Origin: JBLRWS01 sp047921075
Lineage (GTDB): Bacteria; Bacteroidota; Rhodothermia; Balneolales; Balneolaceae
Assembly: GCA_047921075.1 (NCBI GenBank)
Contig: JBLRWS010000008.1
Span: 1 to 51,736 of the forward strand
DNA: 51,736 nucleotides
Direction of reading: 5' to 3'
Shown: positions 16,971-26,419 of the stretch, piece by piece
Layout of the letters: every line of letters begins with the position of its first letter
Numbering within the stretch: position 1 is the stretch's first letter
Program-made: the position numbers and the translations under genes
Notes under the pieces: generated by a model
Database searches by the model: none
What the model was told of the DNA's origin: nothing
The model's input: the letters and a program-made list of their open reading frames with translations, nothing else

Positions 16971-18217
16971 TACAACTGCGTGATTTTTCCTGGTCGGTTC
17001 TCTTTATCTGGCTCGCCCTGGCTGTGATCGGTTTGATTGCCATATACAGTGCCACGCTCGGTCCCGTTTCAGAATTTTTACCCTCCTACATTCAGAATAA
17101 CTTTTCCCGACAACTGTTGTGGATTAGCATCTCTATTGTCGTGCTTGTTTCGCTGCTATTTACCTCGCCGCGTACTTTTCAGGGACTGGCATACCCATTT
17201 TACGCCGTTGTTATTCTGCTCATGATTGTTACCCTTTTCTTCGGTACCGAAGTCAGTGGCTCCAAAAGCTGGCTGCGCATCGGTCCCATCAATATGCAAA
17301 CCGGTATTCTGATGCTTCCGGCCACCATATTGGCTGTATCGAACTATCTGACCGACCGGCGGGACATGACCACCGAAAACCTGAAAACCGCCCTCACTAC
17401 TCTGCTCTTTTTCCTGGTCCCCATTGTGCTTCTGATTCTCCAAAATGAGGCCGGCCTTGCCGTAATCTACATGGGTTTGCTGCCGGTTGTGCTGTTCTGG
17501 TCAGGATTGCCTTACGGACTCTCCCTGCTTATCATCTCGCCGGCCATTATCGGGTACTTTACCATTTTGGAATGGTACTTCGGGTTGATTGCTGTAATCA
17601 TCGTAAGCATCGCTGTGTTTCTGCTTCAAAAGCGGGCGTGGCTCAGTTTTAGCACATTATTATTAGGGCTGGTTGTATTAATCGGAGTAGAGCTTGCTCT
17701 TACACAGATACTTCAGCCGCACCAGGCGGCCCGGGTAGAAGCCTTTGCAAATCCCGCACTCGACCCACAGGGAGCCGGCTGGAATGTACTGCAGGCGAAA
17801 ACAGCCATCGGTTCAGGCGGCTTTTACGGAAAAGGATTTACCGAGGGCACACAAACCCAGCTTCGCTTTTTACCGGAACAGTGGACCGACTTTGTCTATT
17901 GTGTGATTGGCGAAGAGTTCGGCTTTGTGGGTGCTTCTACAGTACTGCTTCTCTTCCTGGCACTCTTTATGCGCCTGATTAACATAGCGGGAAGCCACAA
18001 GCACCCCTTCGCACAGCTTGTAATTGTCAGTGTTACGTTCGTCTATTTTATCCAATTCCTGATCAACGTAGGCAGTGCAACGTCGGTGCTTCCGGTGATT
18101 GGCATACCCCTTCCATTTGTTAGCTACGGGGGTTCGGCATTTTTAGTGAACACCGCCATGCTGGCCATCTGCCTCAATTTAGATCTTTATAAGCGCTCGT
18201 TCAGCATTTACCGGTAG
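16967..18217 (+). CDS. rodA: Peptidoglycan glycosyltransferase RodA
   Basis: 416 residues. SEDS-family inner-membrane polymerase that builds glycan strands from lipid II together with PBP2. About ten transmembrane segments. Conserved segments include SGSKSWLRIG, LILQNEAGLAVIYMGLL (equivalent of the QPD-like region), the large loop with GWNVLQAKTAIGSGGFYGKG, LRFLPEQWTDFVY and IGEEFGFVG, and the end PLPFVSYGGSAFLVN. The stop lies 8 bases from the convergent rnhB stop; no obvious terminator lies between them. Confidence 0.96.
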   Translation: MIQLRDFSWSVLFIWLALAVIGLIAIYSATLGPVSEFLPSYIQNNFSRQLLWISISIVVLVSLLFTSPRTFQGLAYPFYAVVILLMIVTLFFGTEVSGSKSWLRIGPINMQTGILMLPATILAVSNYLTDRRDMTTENLKTALTTLLFFLVPIVLLILQNEAGLAVIYMGLLPVVLFWSGLPYGLSLLIISPAIIGYFTILEWYFGLIAVIIVSIAVFLLQKRAWLSFSTLLLGLVVLIGVELALTQILQPHQAARVEAFANPALDPQGAGWNVLQAKTAIGSGGFYGKGFTEGTQTQLRFLPEQWTDFVYCVIGEEFGFVGASTVLLLFLALFMRLINIAGSHKHPFAQLVIVSVTFVYFIQFLINVGSATSVLPVIGIPLPFVSYGGSAFLVNTAMLAICLNLDLYKRSFSIYR

Positions 18218-18225
18218 AGAGCGGC

Positions 18226-18894
18226 TTAATTGTCACTCTTTTCCGCCGCACCCACCATTGTGTACGCTTTCCGGGTTCTGAGATTAAAACTCTGGCGATG
18301 GTGCTCGGTAAAGCCATGCGCCGTTAACCCCTCGTAGTGGGCTTTTGTGGGATATCCCATATTCGTATCCCATCCGTAATAAGGATAATCGTGATGCAGC
18401 TCCAGCATCAGCCGGTCGCGGTATACCTTTGCCAGAATGGATGCGGCCGCAATAGATGCCGACCGGTCATCCCCTTTGATGACACAGCGATGCGGGAGCG
18501 GACTGCCGGCAAAACGATTGCCATCCACCAACAAAAAATCGGGAGCTGCCTGCTGCTCTTCCGCACATTTAAGCATCGCACGAATGGATGCGTTGGAGAT
18601 GTTATATCGGTCGATCTCGCGGGGCGTACAGTGTTGAATGGTCCAGTACAACGCCTCGTGCTCAATCTCCTGTACCAATTCTTCCCGTTGCCTCGCAGAC
18701 AAAGTTTTGCTGTCGCGCACATTATCGGACAGGCGGCTTCCGGGCTTCAAAATCACCCCGGCAGCCACCACAGGCCCGCACAGGCAGCCCCGGCCAACTT
18801 CATCCAGTCCCATTACACGGCTATACCCTTCCTGCCAGAGCTGATCTTCCAGCTCATATCGATACACTCCAAGATCGGGATCCTTTTTTTTCAT
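18226..18894 (-). CDS. rnhB: Ribonuclease HII
   Basis: 222 residues from the ATG at 18894 (MKKKDPDLGVYRYE). The frame is open further upstream, into the divergent vWA gene, but that part has no RNase H similarity. Endonuclease that removes ribonucleotides from DNA. Catalytic residues D31 and E32 (GLDEVGRG), D124 (LLVDGNR) and D142 (VIKGDDRSASIAAASILAKVYRD) are all present; MGYPTKAHYEGLTAHGFTEHHRQSF is the C-terminal signature. Single gene between convergent rodA and the divergent vWA gene. Confidence 0.96.
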   Translation of the reverse strand: MKKKDPDLGVYRYELEDQLWQEGYSRVMGLDEVGRGCLCGPVVAAGVILKPGSRLSDNVRDSKTLSARQREELVQEIEHEALYWTIQHCTPREIDRYNISNASIRAMLKCAEEQQAAPDFLLVDGNRFAGSPLPHRCVIKGDDRSASIAAASILAKVYRDRLMLELHHDYPYYGWDTNMGYPTKAHYEGLTAHGFTEHHRQSFNLRTRKAYTMVGAAEKSDN

Positions 18895-18967
18895 AATAAA
18901 AGGGTACGCATGCAATGGTTGAATCGCAAGATCTGTTATCCTATCATACCAACCTAAAACCGGGTCT

Positions 18968-20077
18968 ATGGATTTTTTATACACCAAGTGGATACAACAG
19001 AACAACGGAGCGGGCAGCACCCCTTTCGAAACGCTCTGGGATCTGTTCCAACAGCTGCTCTCCATTTCCGGAGGGGATGTGACGCAGTCATTACGCTGGT
19101 TGAACGACCTCGATACCGACTATGGAATTACCGATCAGTTTGAAGAGGGCTACGGGCTCGGCGATTTCATTGAGGAGATGAAAGAGCGTGGCTACCTCGA
19201 GTTTGACGAAGAAAGCCGTACGATGGTGCCCACCCCCAAAGCAGGTAAAAGCATACGAAGCAAAGCGCTGGAAGAGATTTATCAGCAGCTGAAAAAGGGA
19301 GAGAGCGGCCAGCACAAAACGCCTCACTCCGGAAAAGGATTTGAGAAACAGCCCGAATCAAGAAACTGGAAGCCGGGCGACGATATACGGCAGATCGACA
19401 GTGTTCAAACCATGCTGAACATGTACAAGCACAGCTCGCTCGATCGGCTGGAACTGCAAGAATCGGATCTCTATGTGTACGATACCGATCACTACACATC
19501 GGTCTCTACTGTGCTGCTGATTGATGTGAGCCACTCGATGATTCTGTATGGCGAAGACCGCATTACCCCGGCCAAGAAAGTGGCGATGGCTCTGGAAGAG
19601 TTAATCAGCAACGGCTATCAAAACGATACGCTCGAAATTATCGCCTTTGGCAATACCGCCTGGAAAATTGATCGCAGTGAGCTTCCCTACCTGCAGGTAG
19701 GCCCGTACCATACCAATACGCTCCAGGCGCTGCAGATGGCACGGCATGCGCTGCAGCGAAAGAAGCACGCCAACAAGCAGATCTTTATGGTTACGGACGG
19801 AAAGCCATCTGCCATGCTCGAGAACGGGCGCATCTATAAAAACAGCTTCGGGCTCGATCGTAAAATCGTCAACAAAGTGCTGGATGAAGCCGTGATGTGC
19901 CGCCGTTCGGGTATTGACATCACCACCTTTATGATTGCCCGCGATCCCTATCTTCAGAACTTTGTTCGGGAACTGACCGAAGCCAATCAAGGCAGAGCCT
20001 ACTATTCGTCTCTCAAAAACCTGGGCGAGTTTGTTTTTGAAGATTATATCCGCAATCGCCGGAAAAACGTGCGGTAA
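18968..20077 (+). CDS. von Willebrand factor A domain protein
   Basis: 369 residues, no signal peptide or membrane segment, so probably cytosolic. The N-terminal half (1-170) is helical and of unknown function. The C-terminal vWA domain carries the MIDAS motif DVSHS at 186-190 and VTDG at 276-279. Proteins of this layout resemble the vWA partners of MoxR or Mg-chelatase-type AAA ATPases, but no such ATPase gene is in the window. The GDDIRQIDSVQTMLN stretch just before the domain recalls the DUF58/CoxE-like arrangement. Divergent from rnhB (73-base gap) and convergent with the ompH cluster. Confidence 0.75.
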   Translation: MDFLYTKWIQQNNGAGSTPFETLWDLFQQLLSISGGDVTQSLRWLNDLDTDYGITDQFEEGYGLGDFIEEMKERGYLEFDEESRTMVPTPKAGKSIRSKALEEIYQQLKKGESGQHKTPHSGKGFEKQPESRNWKPGDDIRQIDSVQTMLNMYKHSSLDRLELQESDLYVYDTDHYTSVSTVLLIDVSHSMILYGEDRITPAKKVAMALEELISNGYQNDTLEIIAFGNTAWKIDRSELPYLQVGPYHTNTLQALQMARHALQRKKHANKQIFMVTDGKPSAMLENGRIYKNSFGLDRKIVNKVLDEAVMCRRSGIDITTFMIARDPYLQNFVRELTEANQGRAYYSSLKNLGEFVFEDYIRNRRKNVR

Positions 20078-20078
20078 T

Positions 20079-20114
20079 AAAAAAAGGCGCGCCGCCCGAA
20101 AGCCACACGCCTTT
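20079..20114. terminator. Bidirectional intrinsic terminator between vWA and ompH genes
   Basis: AAAGGCG (20083-20089) pairs with CGCCTTT (20108-20114) across an 18-base loop that itself contains GC-rich sequence. Seven As at 20079-20085 become a T7 run for the minus strand, so it should end the long ompH/bamA transcript efficiently. For the plus strand the stem is followed by ACAATTTATT, a weaker tail. Confidence 0.7.
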
Positions 20115-20142
20115 ACAATTTATTCAGTGAACCGGAAATGGG

Positions 20143-20694
20143 TCAGATACCCAGATTCTGCATCACGGCATCGGTAATGTCGTACTCATTTTGTACACGA
20201 TCCGATACATACAGAATCACTACATCGCCGGTCGACGTTGTTCGGTTCAGCACGTAGTCGAAGCCTCGCTGGGCGGCCACCTCATCGATAGCGCCGCGGA
20301 GTTTCTGAATGATCGGGTTCATTAGCTGGTTCTGCCGCTGGTCCAGCTCCTGTGAGGCGTTATTCTGCAGCTCGCGAAGTTCCTGCTGCATTTGAATGAG
20401 GCGCTGCTCCTGCTGCTCACGGGCCGATTCAGAAATAACACCAACCCGTTGCTGGAAGCGCTCTACTTCGTTTTGAAGCTCACGCTCTTTCTGAGCAATT
20501 TCATTCTGCTTACGCTCGGCAAAGTTTCGAAGCTGTGTTTGCATGGCGCTCATCTCCGGCATCCGCTCCAGGATAGCCTGAGGTTCAACAAACGCAATGC
20601 GCATGTCTTGTGCATTTGCTTCAGCAATCGGCAGCAATGCAGTGAGGGCAACGACAAGAGCAAGTGAGATACTATAAATTGTTGAGAGTTTCAT
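20143..20694 (-). CDS. OmpH/Skp-family periplasmic chaperone (third paralogue)
   Basis: 183 residues from the ATG at 20694; an upstream in-frame ATG would place 29 odd residues before the signal peptide. A signal peptide is visible (MKLSTIYSISLALVVALTAL... ANAQ, cleavage near residue 29). The mature protein starts DMRIAFVEPQAILERMPEM, the usual OmpH strand, followed by a long Gln/Glu-rich coiled coil (about 55-130) and the C-terminal strands RGFDYVLNRT. Skp-type trimers hold unfolded outer-membrane proteins on their way to BamA. Last gene of the cluster; 7 bases after the second paralogue. Confidence 0.88.
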   Translation of the reverse strand: MKLSTIYSISLALVVALTALLPIAEANAQDMRIAFVEPQAILERMPEMSAMQTQLRNFAERKQNEIAQKERELQNEVERFQQRVGVISESAREQQEQRLIQMQQELRELQNNASQELDQRQNQLMNPIIQKLRGAIDEVAAQRGFDYVLNRTTSTGDVVILYVSDRVQNEYDITDAVMQNLGI

Positions 20695-20701
20695 AAGTCT
20701 G

Positions 20702-21223
20702 TTAGTTTTGAGTGAGATACTGTACAACTTGGTCGGTAATGTCCTTAGCCCGCTGTGAAGCGAAGAAAACGTATGGATCACCGGTGTTGGAGTTCTTTTT
20801 TAGGACGTAATCGAGGCCTTCCTGCTCGGCGATCACTTCAATCGCACTGTCTACGCGGTTGAGGAGCGGCACAAAAAGCTCTTCCTGCTTGCGGCGAATT
20901 TCCTGCTGTATACGGTTTTGAAGCGAGATCAGCTGCTCTTCGAGCTCTGTAAGCCGCACTTCTTCCCGGGATTCTTCCTCCACACTAAGTGCGCCGGCTT
21001 CTACCTGTTCTGAAAAAAGCGTGATTTCGTCAATGAATGACTCGTAGCGAGTCATGAAAACCTGCTCGCGCTCTTGTGCAAAAGCCTGCACTTCTGCGTC
21101 GAGGTCTGCGGTTTCGGGTAGTGCGTTAATGGCCTCCTCGTAATCCATGATTCCAACTGTCATCTGCGCAGCCGAAACCGCCGGGAAAGAGATTATAAGT
21201 AGTAATACTGCTAATTTTTTCAT
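20702..21223 (-). CDS. OmpH/Skp-family periplasmic chaperone (second paralogue)
   Basis: 173 residues. Short signal peptide MKKLAVLLLIISFPAVSAAQ, then MTVGIMDYEEAINALPE as the first strand, an acidic coiled coil (about 45-120) and the C-terminal LDYVLKKNSNTGDPYVFFAS, which is shared in pattern with the third paralogue (FDYVLNRTTSTGDVVILYVS). Sequence identity to its neighbours is low apart from these ends, so the copies diverged long ago or have separate clients. 47 bases downstream of the first paralogue. Confidence 0.87.
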   Translation of the reverse strand: MKKLAVLLLIISFPAVSAAQMTVGIMDYEEAINALPETADLDAEVQAFAQEREQVFMTRYESFIDEITLFSEQVEAGALSVEEESREEVRLTELEEQLISLQNRIQQEIRRKQEELFVPLLNRVDSAIEVIAEQEGLDYVLKKNSNTGDPYVFFASQRAKDITDQVVQYLTQN

Positions 21224-21270
21224 TTCTGTGTGGGTTTAATTACAGCCTGATAAAATACAAATTCGTTGTG

Positions 21271-21717
21271 TTAATTTCTTCGTGTTGTTTGATCAGGGGT
21301 GATGCCCATCTCTAACAACACACGATCGGTTAGGTTCCACTGCTGCCGCGTGAATAAAAATCGGGTTTCCTGAGCACGATCAAAAACAAAATCGTACCCC
21401 TCGCGGGTTGCTACCCGGGTAAGAGCATCAAAAATCTGTCGCTGAATGGGCTCTAACAGCGATTCCTGTGTTCGGAAGTATTCACCTTCCGGGCCAAACC
21501 GCTGTTGCACCATCCGGTCCCGTTCCTGTCGCTTTTGATTAATTTCATTTAATCTTTGCTGACGCACCTCATCGGTAAATAGAATTTCGCGTGCTTCAAA
21601 GTCGCGTTCCAGCTCTTCAATTTCCCGATCCAGCAGGCGAATTTCTTCCCGCCATCCTTCACTCAGCAAATTTAGCCGTTGCTGTACGCCCGAATATTCC
21701 GGCATCTGCTGTAGAAT
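21271..21717 (-). CDS. OmpH/Skp-family periplasmic chaperone (first paralogue, N-terminus lost in assembly gap)
   Basis: 148 residues remain. It begins at ILQQMPEYSGVQQRLN, which corresponds to the first helix of OmpH proteins; the signal peptide and first strand (about 30-35 residues) must be in the N run. Then comes a charged coiled coil (DREIEELERDFEAREI to QRQIFDALT) and the C-terminal strand GYDFVFDRA. The frame happens to agree with bamA across the 100 N, so a naive translation fuses the two; they are separate genes. Confidence 0.85.
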   Translation of the reverse strand: MLQQMPEYSGVQQRLNLLSEGWREEIRLLDREIEELERDFEAREILFTDEVRQQRLNEINQKRQERDRMVQQRFGPEGEYFRTQESLLEPIQRQIFDALTRVATREGYDFVFDRAQETRFLFTRQQWNLTDRVLLEMGITPDQTTRRN

Positions 21718-21817
21718 NNNNNNNNNNNNNNNNNNNNNNNNNNNNNNNNNNNNNNNNNNNNNNNNNNNNNNNNNNNNNNNNNNNNNNNNNNNNNNNNNNN
21801 NNNNNNNNNNNNNNNNN
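21718..21817. other. Assembly gap (100 N) between bamA and the first ompH gene
   Basis: Exactly 100 N. It replaces the last part of the BamA barrel, the intergenic space and the start of the next gene; these together should exceed 100 bases. Confidence 0.99.
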
Positions 21818-24186
21818 CGTGACCCAAAACCGGCTGCCCGCTTCACTTCAAACGGATCAAATTCCGACAAACTGTTAAATGTATTACCGGCATCCATAAA
21901 GACGTAAGGGATCAGTTGAAGCTGTTCGGAGCGCACGGCTGGAATACGCATTTCCAGAGAATACTTACTGAAAACACGGCCCCCAATCAGGTTGCGCCGA
22001 TCGTCCAATGGAGAAATCACACCGTTTAATCCCCCCGGAAAACCACGCATATCGATGTTTTCATTCAGGAAGTTTTGGCGCTGCTGCAACTGTGTACCAC
22101 CCAGAAAGAAGCGCTGGAAGTTGGTTCGGTTGTTTTGTGTAAAATGGCCCATGTAGCCGTACTGAGCACTGGATGTAAAGATCAGGCGCCCCACGACCGG
22201 CTGGTGATTCTGATAGGAGGTACGGATTTTATAAAACTCGGCAAAGTCGGGCAGCGGCATCGCCACCTCGGCACCAATGCTAAAACGGGAACCGCTGTTG
22301 GGTGAGATGACGTTGTCCGTAGAGTTTCGTTCAATCTCCTGCCCAATGCTTAAAATGTCGGCCGTACCGTCCTGGAATACCTGATTGAAGCCTTGTACAT
22401 TAAAGCGATTGTAGGTAAGTGTGGTTCGCTGTGTGAAAAAATCATCGGGCCAGCTTAGCCGACGTCCCACCGATAAAGCAGCCGTAAAGAGTTCATTTCG
22501 CTGGCGGTCCGACACCTGATTCGGAAAAATCTGATTACCACGGAAATTGACCAAGTCGTAGGAGAGGCTCAGTCCAACTGAGGTAGGTCGGCCACGGAAC
22601 CACGGCTCGGTAAAGCTGAAGTTGTAGCTCTGAAATCCGCGCCCCGTTACCTGTACACCCAGCGACAGGCGTTGGCCATCGCCCGACGGAATTGGGTTCC
22701 ATCCGCCGCGTTGAAACATTCGCTGTACCGAAAAGTTATTGAAGTTAACACGTGCGGCGAGGATTACGCCGATAGAACGCCCTCCAAAACCACCGGAAAA
22801 TTCAAAGTTATCAGAACCCTGATTTTCATCCAATGAGTAGATAATATCTACCGCACTCTCCTGTCGGTCGGGTATCAGATCGGGTGTAATGGCTTCCGGT
22901 GCAAAATATCCCAACTGGCCGAGTTCCCGAATGGTTCGGATTACGGCAGCGCGGCTGTAGGTTTCGCCGGGTACCGTTCGTAGGTTACGGCGCACTACGT
23001 TATCGTGCGTTTTGGTGTTGCCGGTAAAGGAAACGGAGCGAATAGTGGCAATCTCGTCTTCAATAATATCCACATGCAGGTCTACCTCTTCATCACCCAC
23101 CACGCGTATATCGGGTATGGCTCTGAAAAAGAGGTAGCCGATGTTTTCGTACAAGCTGGTTATATCACCGTCATCGCGGCGGAATCGGAGGTTTTCGTTG
23201 AACTTCGATTCGTTGAATACATCGCCCTGCTCAAACCCGAGAGCCAACTTCAGGCGGTCGTCTGTGTACACGGTATTGCCTTCAAAGGTAATATTACGGA
23301 CCCGGTATTGGGGGCCTTCTTCGATTTTAAAATCGAGATAAACGCCCTCTTTTCCGCGCCAGTCGTCTACATACACCGTATCGGTAAGCATCCGCATATC
23401 CAGAAAACCATTGTTGCGGTAGAACTGAATCAGATTCTCTTTACCCAACTCGAAATCATCCTCATTGTAGGTGTGGCGGCGGAAAATTTTCCACCAGCGG
23501 TCGCGCTTGATTTCCCCGAACTCTTTGCGAAGTTTACTATCGTCAAAATGTTCATTGCCTTCGAACAGAAACTCGCGCACCTTTGTGCGCTCGCCACGGT
23601 CTACTATAAACGTGAGTTTTACCCGATTGCGCTGCTCGTCGGTAATCTCTTCAATAAGCTCTACTTCGGTCCCCCAATGGCCACGTCCGCGAAAGTATCG
23701 CTTGATGGTGCTGAGGGCCTGAGAACGCACCGCGTTGGTTACGGAAAAACCTGTGAGCAGGTTGAGTTGGTCGCGAAGGTCGCGCCGTTGCGAACGCCGT
23801 ACTCCTTCTATTTCGTAGCTGTCGAGGCGGGGCTCTTCCTGAACGCGGATGAGCATACTTACTCCGCCAGGAACCTGTCGGTATCGGATTTCGATATCGG
23901 AGAAAAGTCCGGTTTGATTAAGCTGCCGCATCGCATTGGGAATCTCTTCGCCGGGAATGGTGATGCGGTTGCCCACGTTGAGCCCACTGGTTGAGATAAT
24001 GAACGTTTCGCGGGCAGTTACCAATCCCTCTACCTCCACCGCCTGTATCTCAAACTGACGGGGTACAGAATCCACCGGATTGGTGATCTCTATTTTCTGC
24101 CTGTCCTGCGCTGCAGCTGTCGTGAAAAGTCCGGTTGCGAAAGTTAAAAACGCGACAATAAAAATGAAAAAGCTACGATTAAACAC
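21818..24186 (-). CDS. bamA: Outer membrane protein assembly factor BamA (C-terminus lost in assembly gap)
   Basis: 789 residues remain. Omp85 insertase that folds beta-barrel proteins into the outer membrane. Signal peptide (about 1-27, ending TTAAAQ). Five POTRA domains can be followed: starts near 44 (FEIQAVEVEGL), 122 (LDSYEIEGV), 201 (TKVREFLFEGN), 294 (YRVRNITFEGN) and 380 (ATIRSVSFTGN). The barrel begins near 460; the conserved loop-6 RGF is at 714-716 (DMRGFPGG). The last strands, including the terminal aromatic, are missing only because of the N run. 18 bases after uppS. Confidence 0.96.
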
Positions 24187-24204
24187 GTTTCTGAATCGAC
24201 TCCT

Positions 24205-25032
24205 TTAGGATCTAATATTGTTTAACAAAGCGGAGGCTATGGAGCCTGTCCGCTTTTCATGTACCCTGCCATATCTTCGGTCACGTTCCTGGTACGACTT
24301 TATTGCCTCGTATAGTTCAAAGCGTTTAAAGTCGGGCCAGTATCTTTCGGTGATATAGAGCTCGGAATAGGCAAGTTGCCATAATAAAAAGTTGCTGATG
24401 CGATACTCACCGCTGGTTCGGATAATGAGATCCGGGTCGGGAATATCGGCAGTAGATAGATGACAGCTGATTGTTTGATCGTCTATTTGATCGGGGTCAA
24501 GATTGCCATTTTGTACTTCTTTACAAATTTTACGAACCGCTTCGGTAATATCCCACCGGCCGGAGTAGCTAAGTGCCAGGCACAGCTCCATGTGGGTATT
24601 CTCTTTGGTGCGATCACAGACGTGCTCAATCTGCCTTTGACAAACCGGAGGAAGCCGGTCAATTTGGCCAATGGTTGTAAACTTGATATTGTTGGAGTGC
24701 AGATTCTCCGCCTCATCACGAAGGGCACCCACCAATAATTTCATTAATCCATTCACTTCCGCTTCGGGGCGCTTCCAGTTCTCGGTAGAGAACGCATAGA
24801 GTGTAAGATGTTGTACACCAAGCTGGGCACAGCTTTCGGTAATATCACGAACCGAATCAACGCCGGCTTTGTGGCCAAAAATGCGCACGTTTCCTTTGGT
24901 TTGTGCCCACCGGCCGTTCCCGTCCATAATAATCGCGATATGGCGCGGGATGGAACCAGTCCGTTTCAGCTCTTGTTGGAGCTGTTTATCGGCCTCTGAT
25001 TGCTCGCTATTTGTAAGGGTAAATGGTTCCAA
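24205..25032 (-). CDS. uppS: Isoprenyl transferase (undecaprenyl diphosphate synthase)
   Basis: 275 residues. cis-prenyltransferase that makes the C55 lipid carrier for peptidoglycan and other envelope polymers. HIAIIMDGNGRWA (catalytic Asp37), GHKAGVDSVRDI, LTLYAFSTENWKRP, LSYSGRWDI and RTSGEYRISNFLLWQ are all present. The start is a TTG at 25032; the next Met lies inside the active-site motif, so the TTG, giving a 30-residue polar N-terminal extension, is the only sensible choice. Precedes bamA by 18 bases. Confidence 0.95.
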   Translation of the reverse strand: MEPFTLTNSEQSEADKQLQQELKRTGSIPRHIAIIMDGNGRWAQTKGNVRIFGHKAGVDSVRDITESCAQLGVQHLTLYAFSTENWKRPEAEVNGLMKLLVGALRDEAENLHSNNIKFTTIGQIDRLPPVCQRQIEHVCDRTKENTHMELCLALSYSGRWDITEAVRKICKEVQNGNLDPDQIDDQTISCHLSTADIPDPDLIIRTSGEYRISNFLLWQLAYSELYITERYWPDFKRFELYEAIKSYQERDRRYGRVHEKRTGSIASALLNNIRS

Positions 25033-25059
25033 TAGAAAAATCTTTTAAGCCATATATAT

Positions 25060-25077
25060 TAGACTTAATCTAGTCTA
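25060..25077. repeat. Inverted repeat between ribH and uppS
   Basis: TAGACT (25060-25065) and AGTCTA (25072-25077) with a 6-base spacer, 28 bases before the uppS start in an AT-rich 59-base gap. It could be an operator or part of an internal promoter; nothing else supports this. Confidence 0.3.
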
Positions 25078-25091
25078 CATTCAAGCCTGAT

Positions 25092-25547
25092 TTAAGATCC
25101 CTGTTGCTTTAGTTCTTTTTTCAGTTCCAACATATCGCATAATGCAAGTGCAGCTTCTGCACCTTTATTCCCTTTCCCAAGGCTGGCACGTTCCACGGCT
25201 TGGTCAACATTATCCGTCGTCAACACACCAAACGAAACGGGCTTGCCAAAACGTATGTTCAAATCCATAATTCCCCGATTTACGGCATCGCACACATAAT
25301 CAAAGTGCGGTGTGCCGCCCCGAATAACGGCTCCGATAGCCACAACGCCATCTACCCGGCTTGTTTCAAGGCAGTATTTACACGCCAGCGGCAACTCGTA
25401 CGATCCGGGACAGCGAGCCACTACGATATTCTGTTCGCCAATTCCTTTCGCTTTCAGAGCGGCCACTGCACCTTCCAGCATCTCATCGGTCACAAAAGAG
25501 TTCCACTTCGCGGCGATCACCCCTACCCGTACTTTTTTCCAATCCAT
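25092..25547 (-). CDS. ribH: 6,7-dimethyl-8-ribityllumazine synthase
   Basis: 151 residues. Penultimate step of riboflavin synthesis; condenses the ribityl-uracil with dihydroxybutanone phosphate and forms 60-mer or pentamer shells. Substrate-binding AKWNSFVTDEMLEGA, CPGSYELPLACK, AIGAVIRGGTPHFDYV (catalytic His near 81) and FGVLTTDNVDQA are typical. The rest of the riboflavin pathway is not in the window. It is placed inside the envelope cluster, 20 bases after the PHP gene. Confidence 0.96.
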   Translation of the reverse strand: MDWKKVRVGVIAAKWNSFVTDEMLEGAVAALKAKGIGEQNIVVARCPGSYELPLACKYCLETSRVDGVVAIGAVIRGGTPHFDYVCDAVNRGIMDLNIRFGKPVSFGVLTTDNVDQAVERASLGKGNKGAEAALALCDMLELKKELKQQGS

Positions 25548-25567
25548 AGTTTTTCGATATCTGCTTG

Positions 25568-26416
25568 TTATAATTCCGGCGAGAGTGCACGCCTGCGCTG
25601 AGCAAGCTGTTTTAGCGATGCTACATGCTGGGTACCCAGCGTTACAATTCCAAAAAACGGATCGTAATCGGGCTTGCCAACGCCATGAAAATCACTGCCG
25701 CCGGTGCACAAAAGCTCTTGCTTCTCGGCGTGACGCGCCAACAGCCGCTGCATCGAAAAGTTGTGGCTGGGATGGATGGTTTCAATTCCGTCGATTCCTT
25801 CCCGCGTTAGCGCATCAATTTCTGCCGCAGTGTACATCGCCCCGGGATGCGCCAGCGAGGTGACACCACAGGCAGCACGTACCGCTTCAATCGCTTCACT
25901 CAAAGATACAAACTCGATGGCATCTCCGGTTAGTTTTTCATTGGAAAGATAACGAATAAATGCCTCCTGTACCGATGCCACTACTCCTTTTGAAATAAGT
26001 ACCCGAGCAGCGTGCGGCCGGCCGATATTGGCGCCATTTGCTTCAGCGGCCACCTCATCATAGTTGATATCAATACCCTCTTTGGCCAGCTTTTCGGTGA
26101 TGCGTTTCATCCGCAGTATTCGAGCTTTTCGCTGCCTGGCCAGCAATCCGGTAATGGCGGGGTGCTCCGGATCAAAGGCGTAGGCCAGCAGGTGAATCTC
26201 GCGATCGCGCCAGCTGCACGACAGCTCTACACCGGGTATCAACTCCAGTCCGGCATCTTTGGCCGCAACGCCCGCCTTTACATAACCGGCGATGGTATCA
26301 TGATCGGTGATGGATATAGATTCGAGCCCTTTTTCCTTGGCTTTGGCTACAACATCGGCCGGTGCAAATGCACCGTCGGATGCATTTGTGTGAATATGCA
26401 GATCAGCTTTTCCCAA
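25568..26416 (-). CDS. PHP domain phosphoesterase (RNase AM / YciV-like)
   Basis: 282 residues. Polymerase-and-histidinol-phosphatase fold with a trinuclear metal site: DLHIHTNASDG (5-15), ITDHDTIAGY, GVELSC, GRPHAARVL, SLAHPG and GGSDFHG. It is closest in pattern to the COG0613 group, which includes the E. coli 5'-3' exoribonuclease YciV (RNase AM) and 3',5'-nucleoside bisphosphate phosphatases. TTG start at 26416, 3 bases after the protease stop. The substrate remains open: RNA 5' ends or pAp are both plausible. Confidence 0.85.
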   Translation of the reverse strand: MGKADLHIHTNASDGAFAPADVVAKAKEKGLESISITDHDTIAGYVKAGVAAKDAGLELIPGVELSCSWRDREIHLLAYAFDPEHPAITGLLARQRKARILRMKRITEKLAKEGIDINYDEVAAEANGANIGRPHAARVLISKGVVASVQEAFIRYLSNEKLTGDAIEFVSLSEAIEAVRAACGVTSLAHPGAMYTAAEIDALTREGIDGIETIHPSHNFSMQRLLARHAEKQELLCTGGSDFHGVGKPDYDPFFGIVTLGTQHVASLKQLAQRRRALSPEL

Positions 26417-26419
26417 AAA

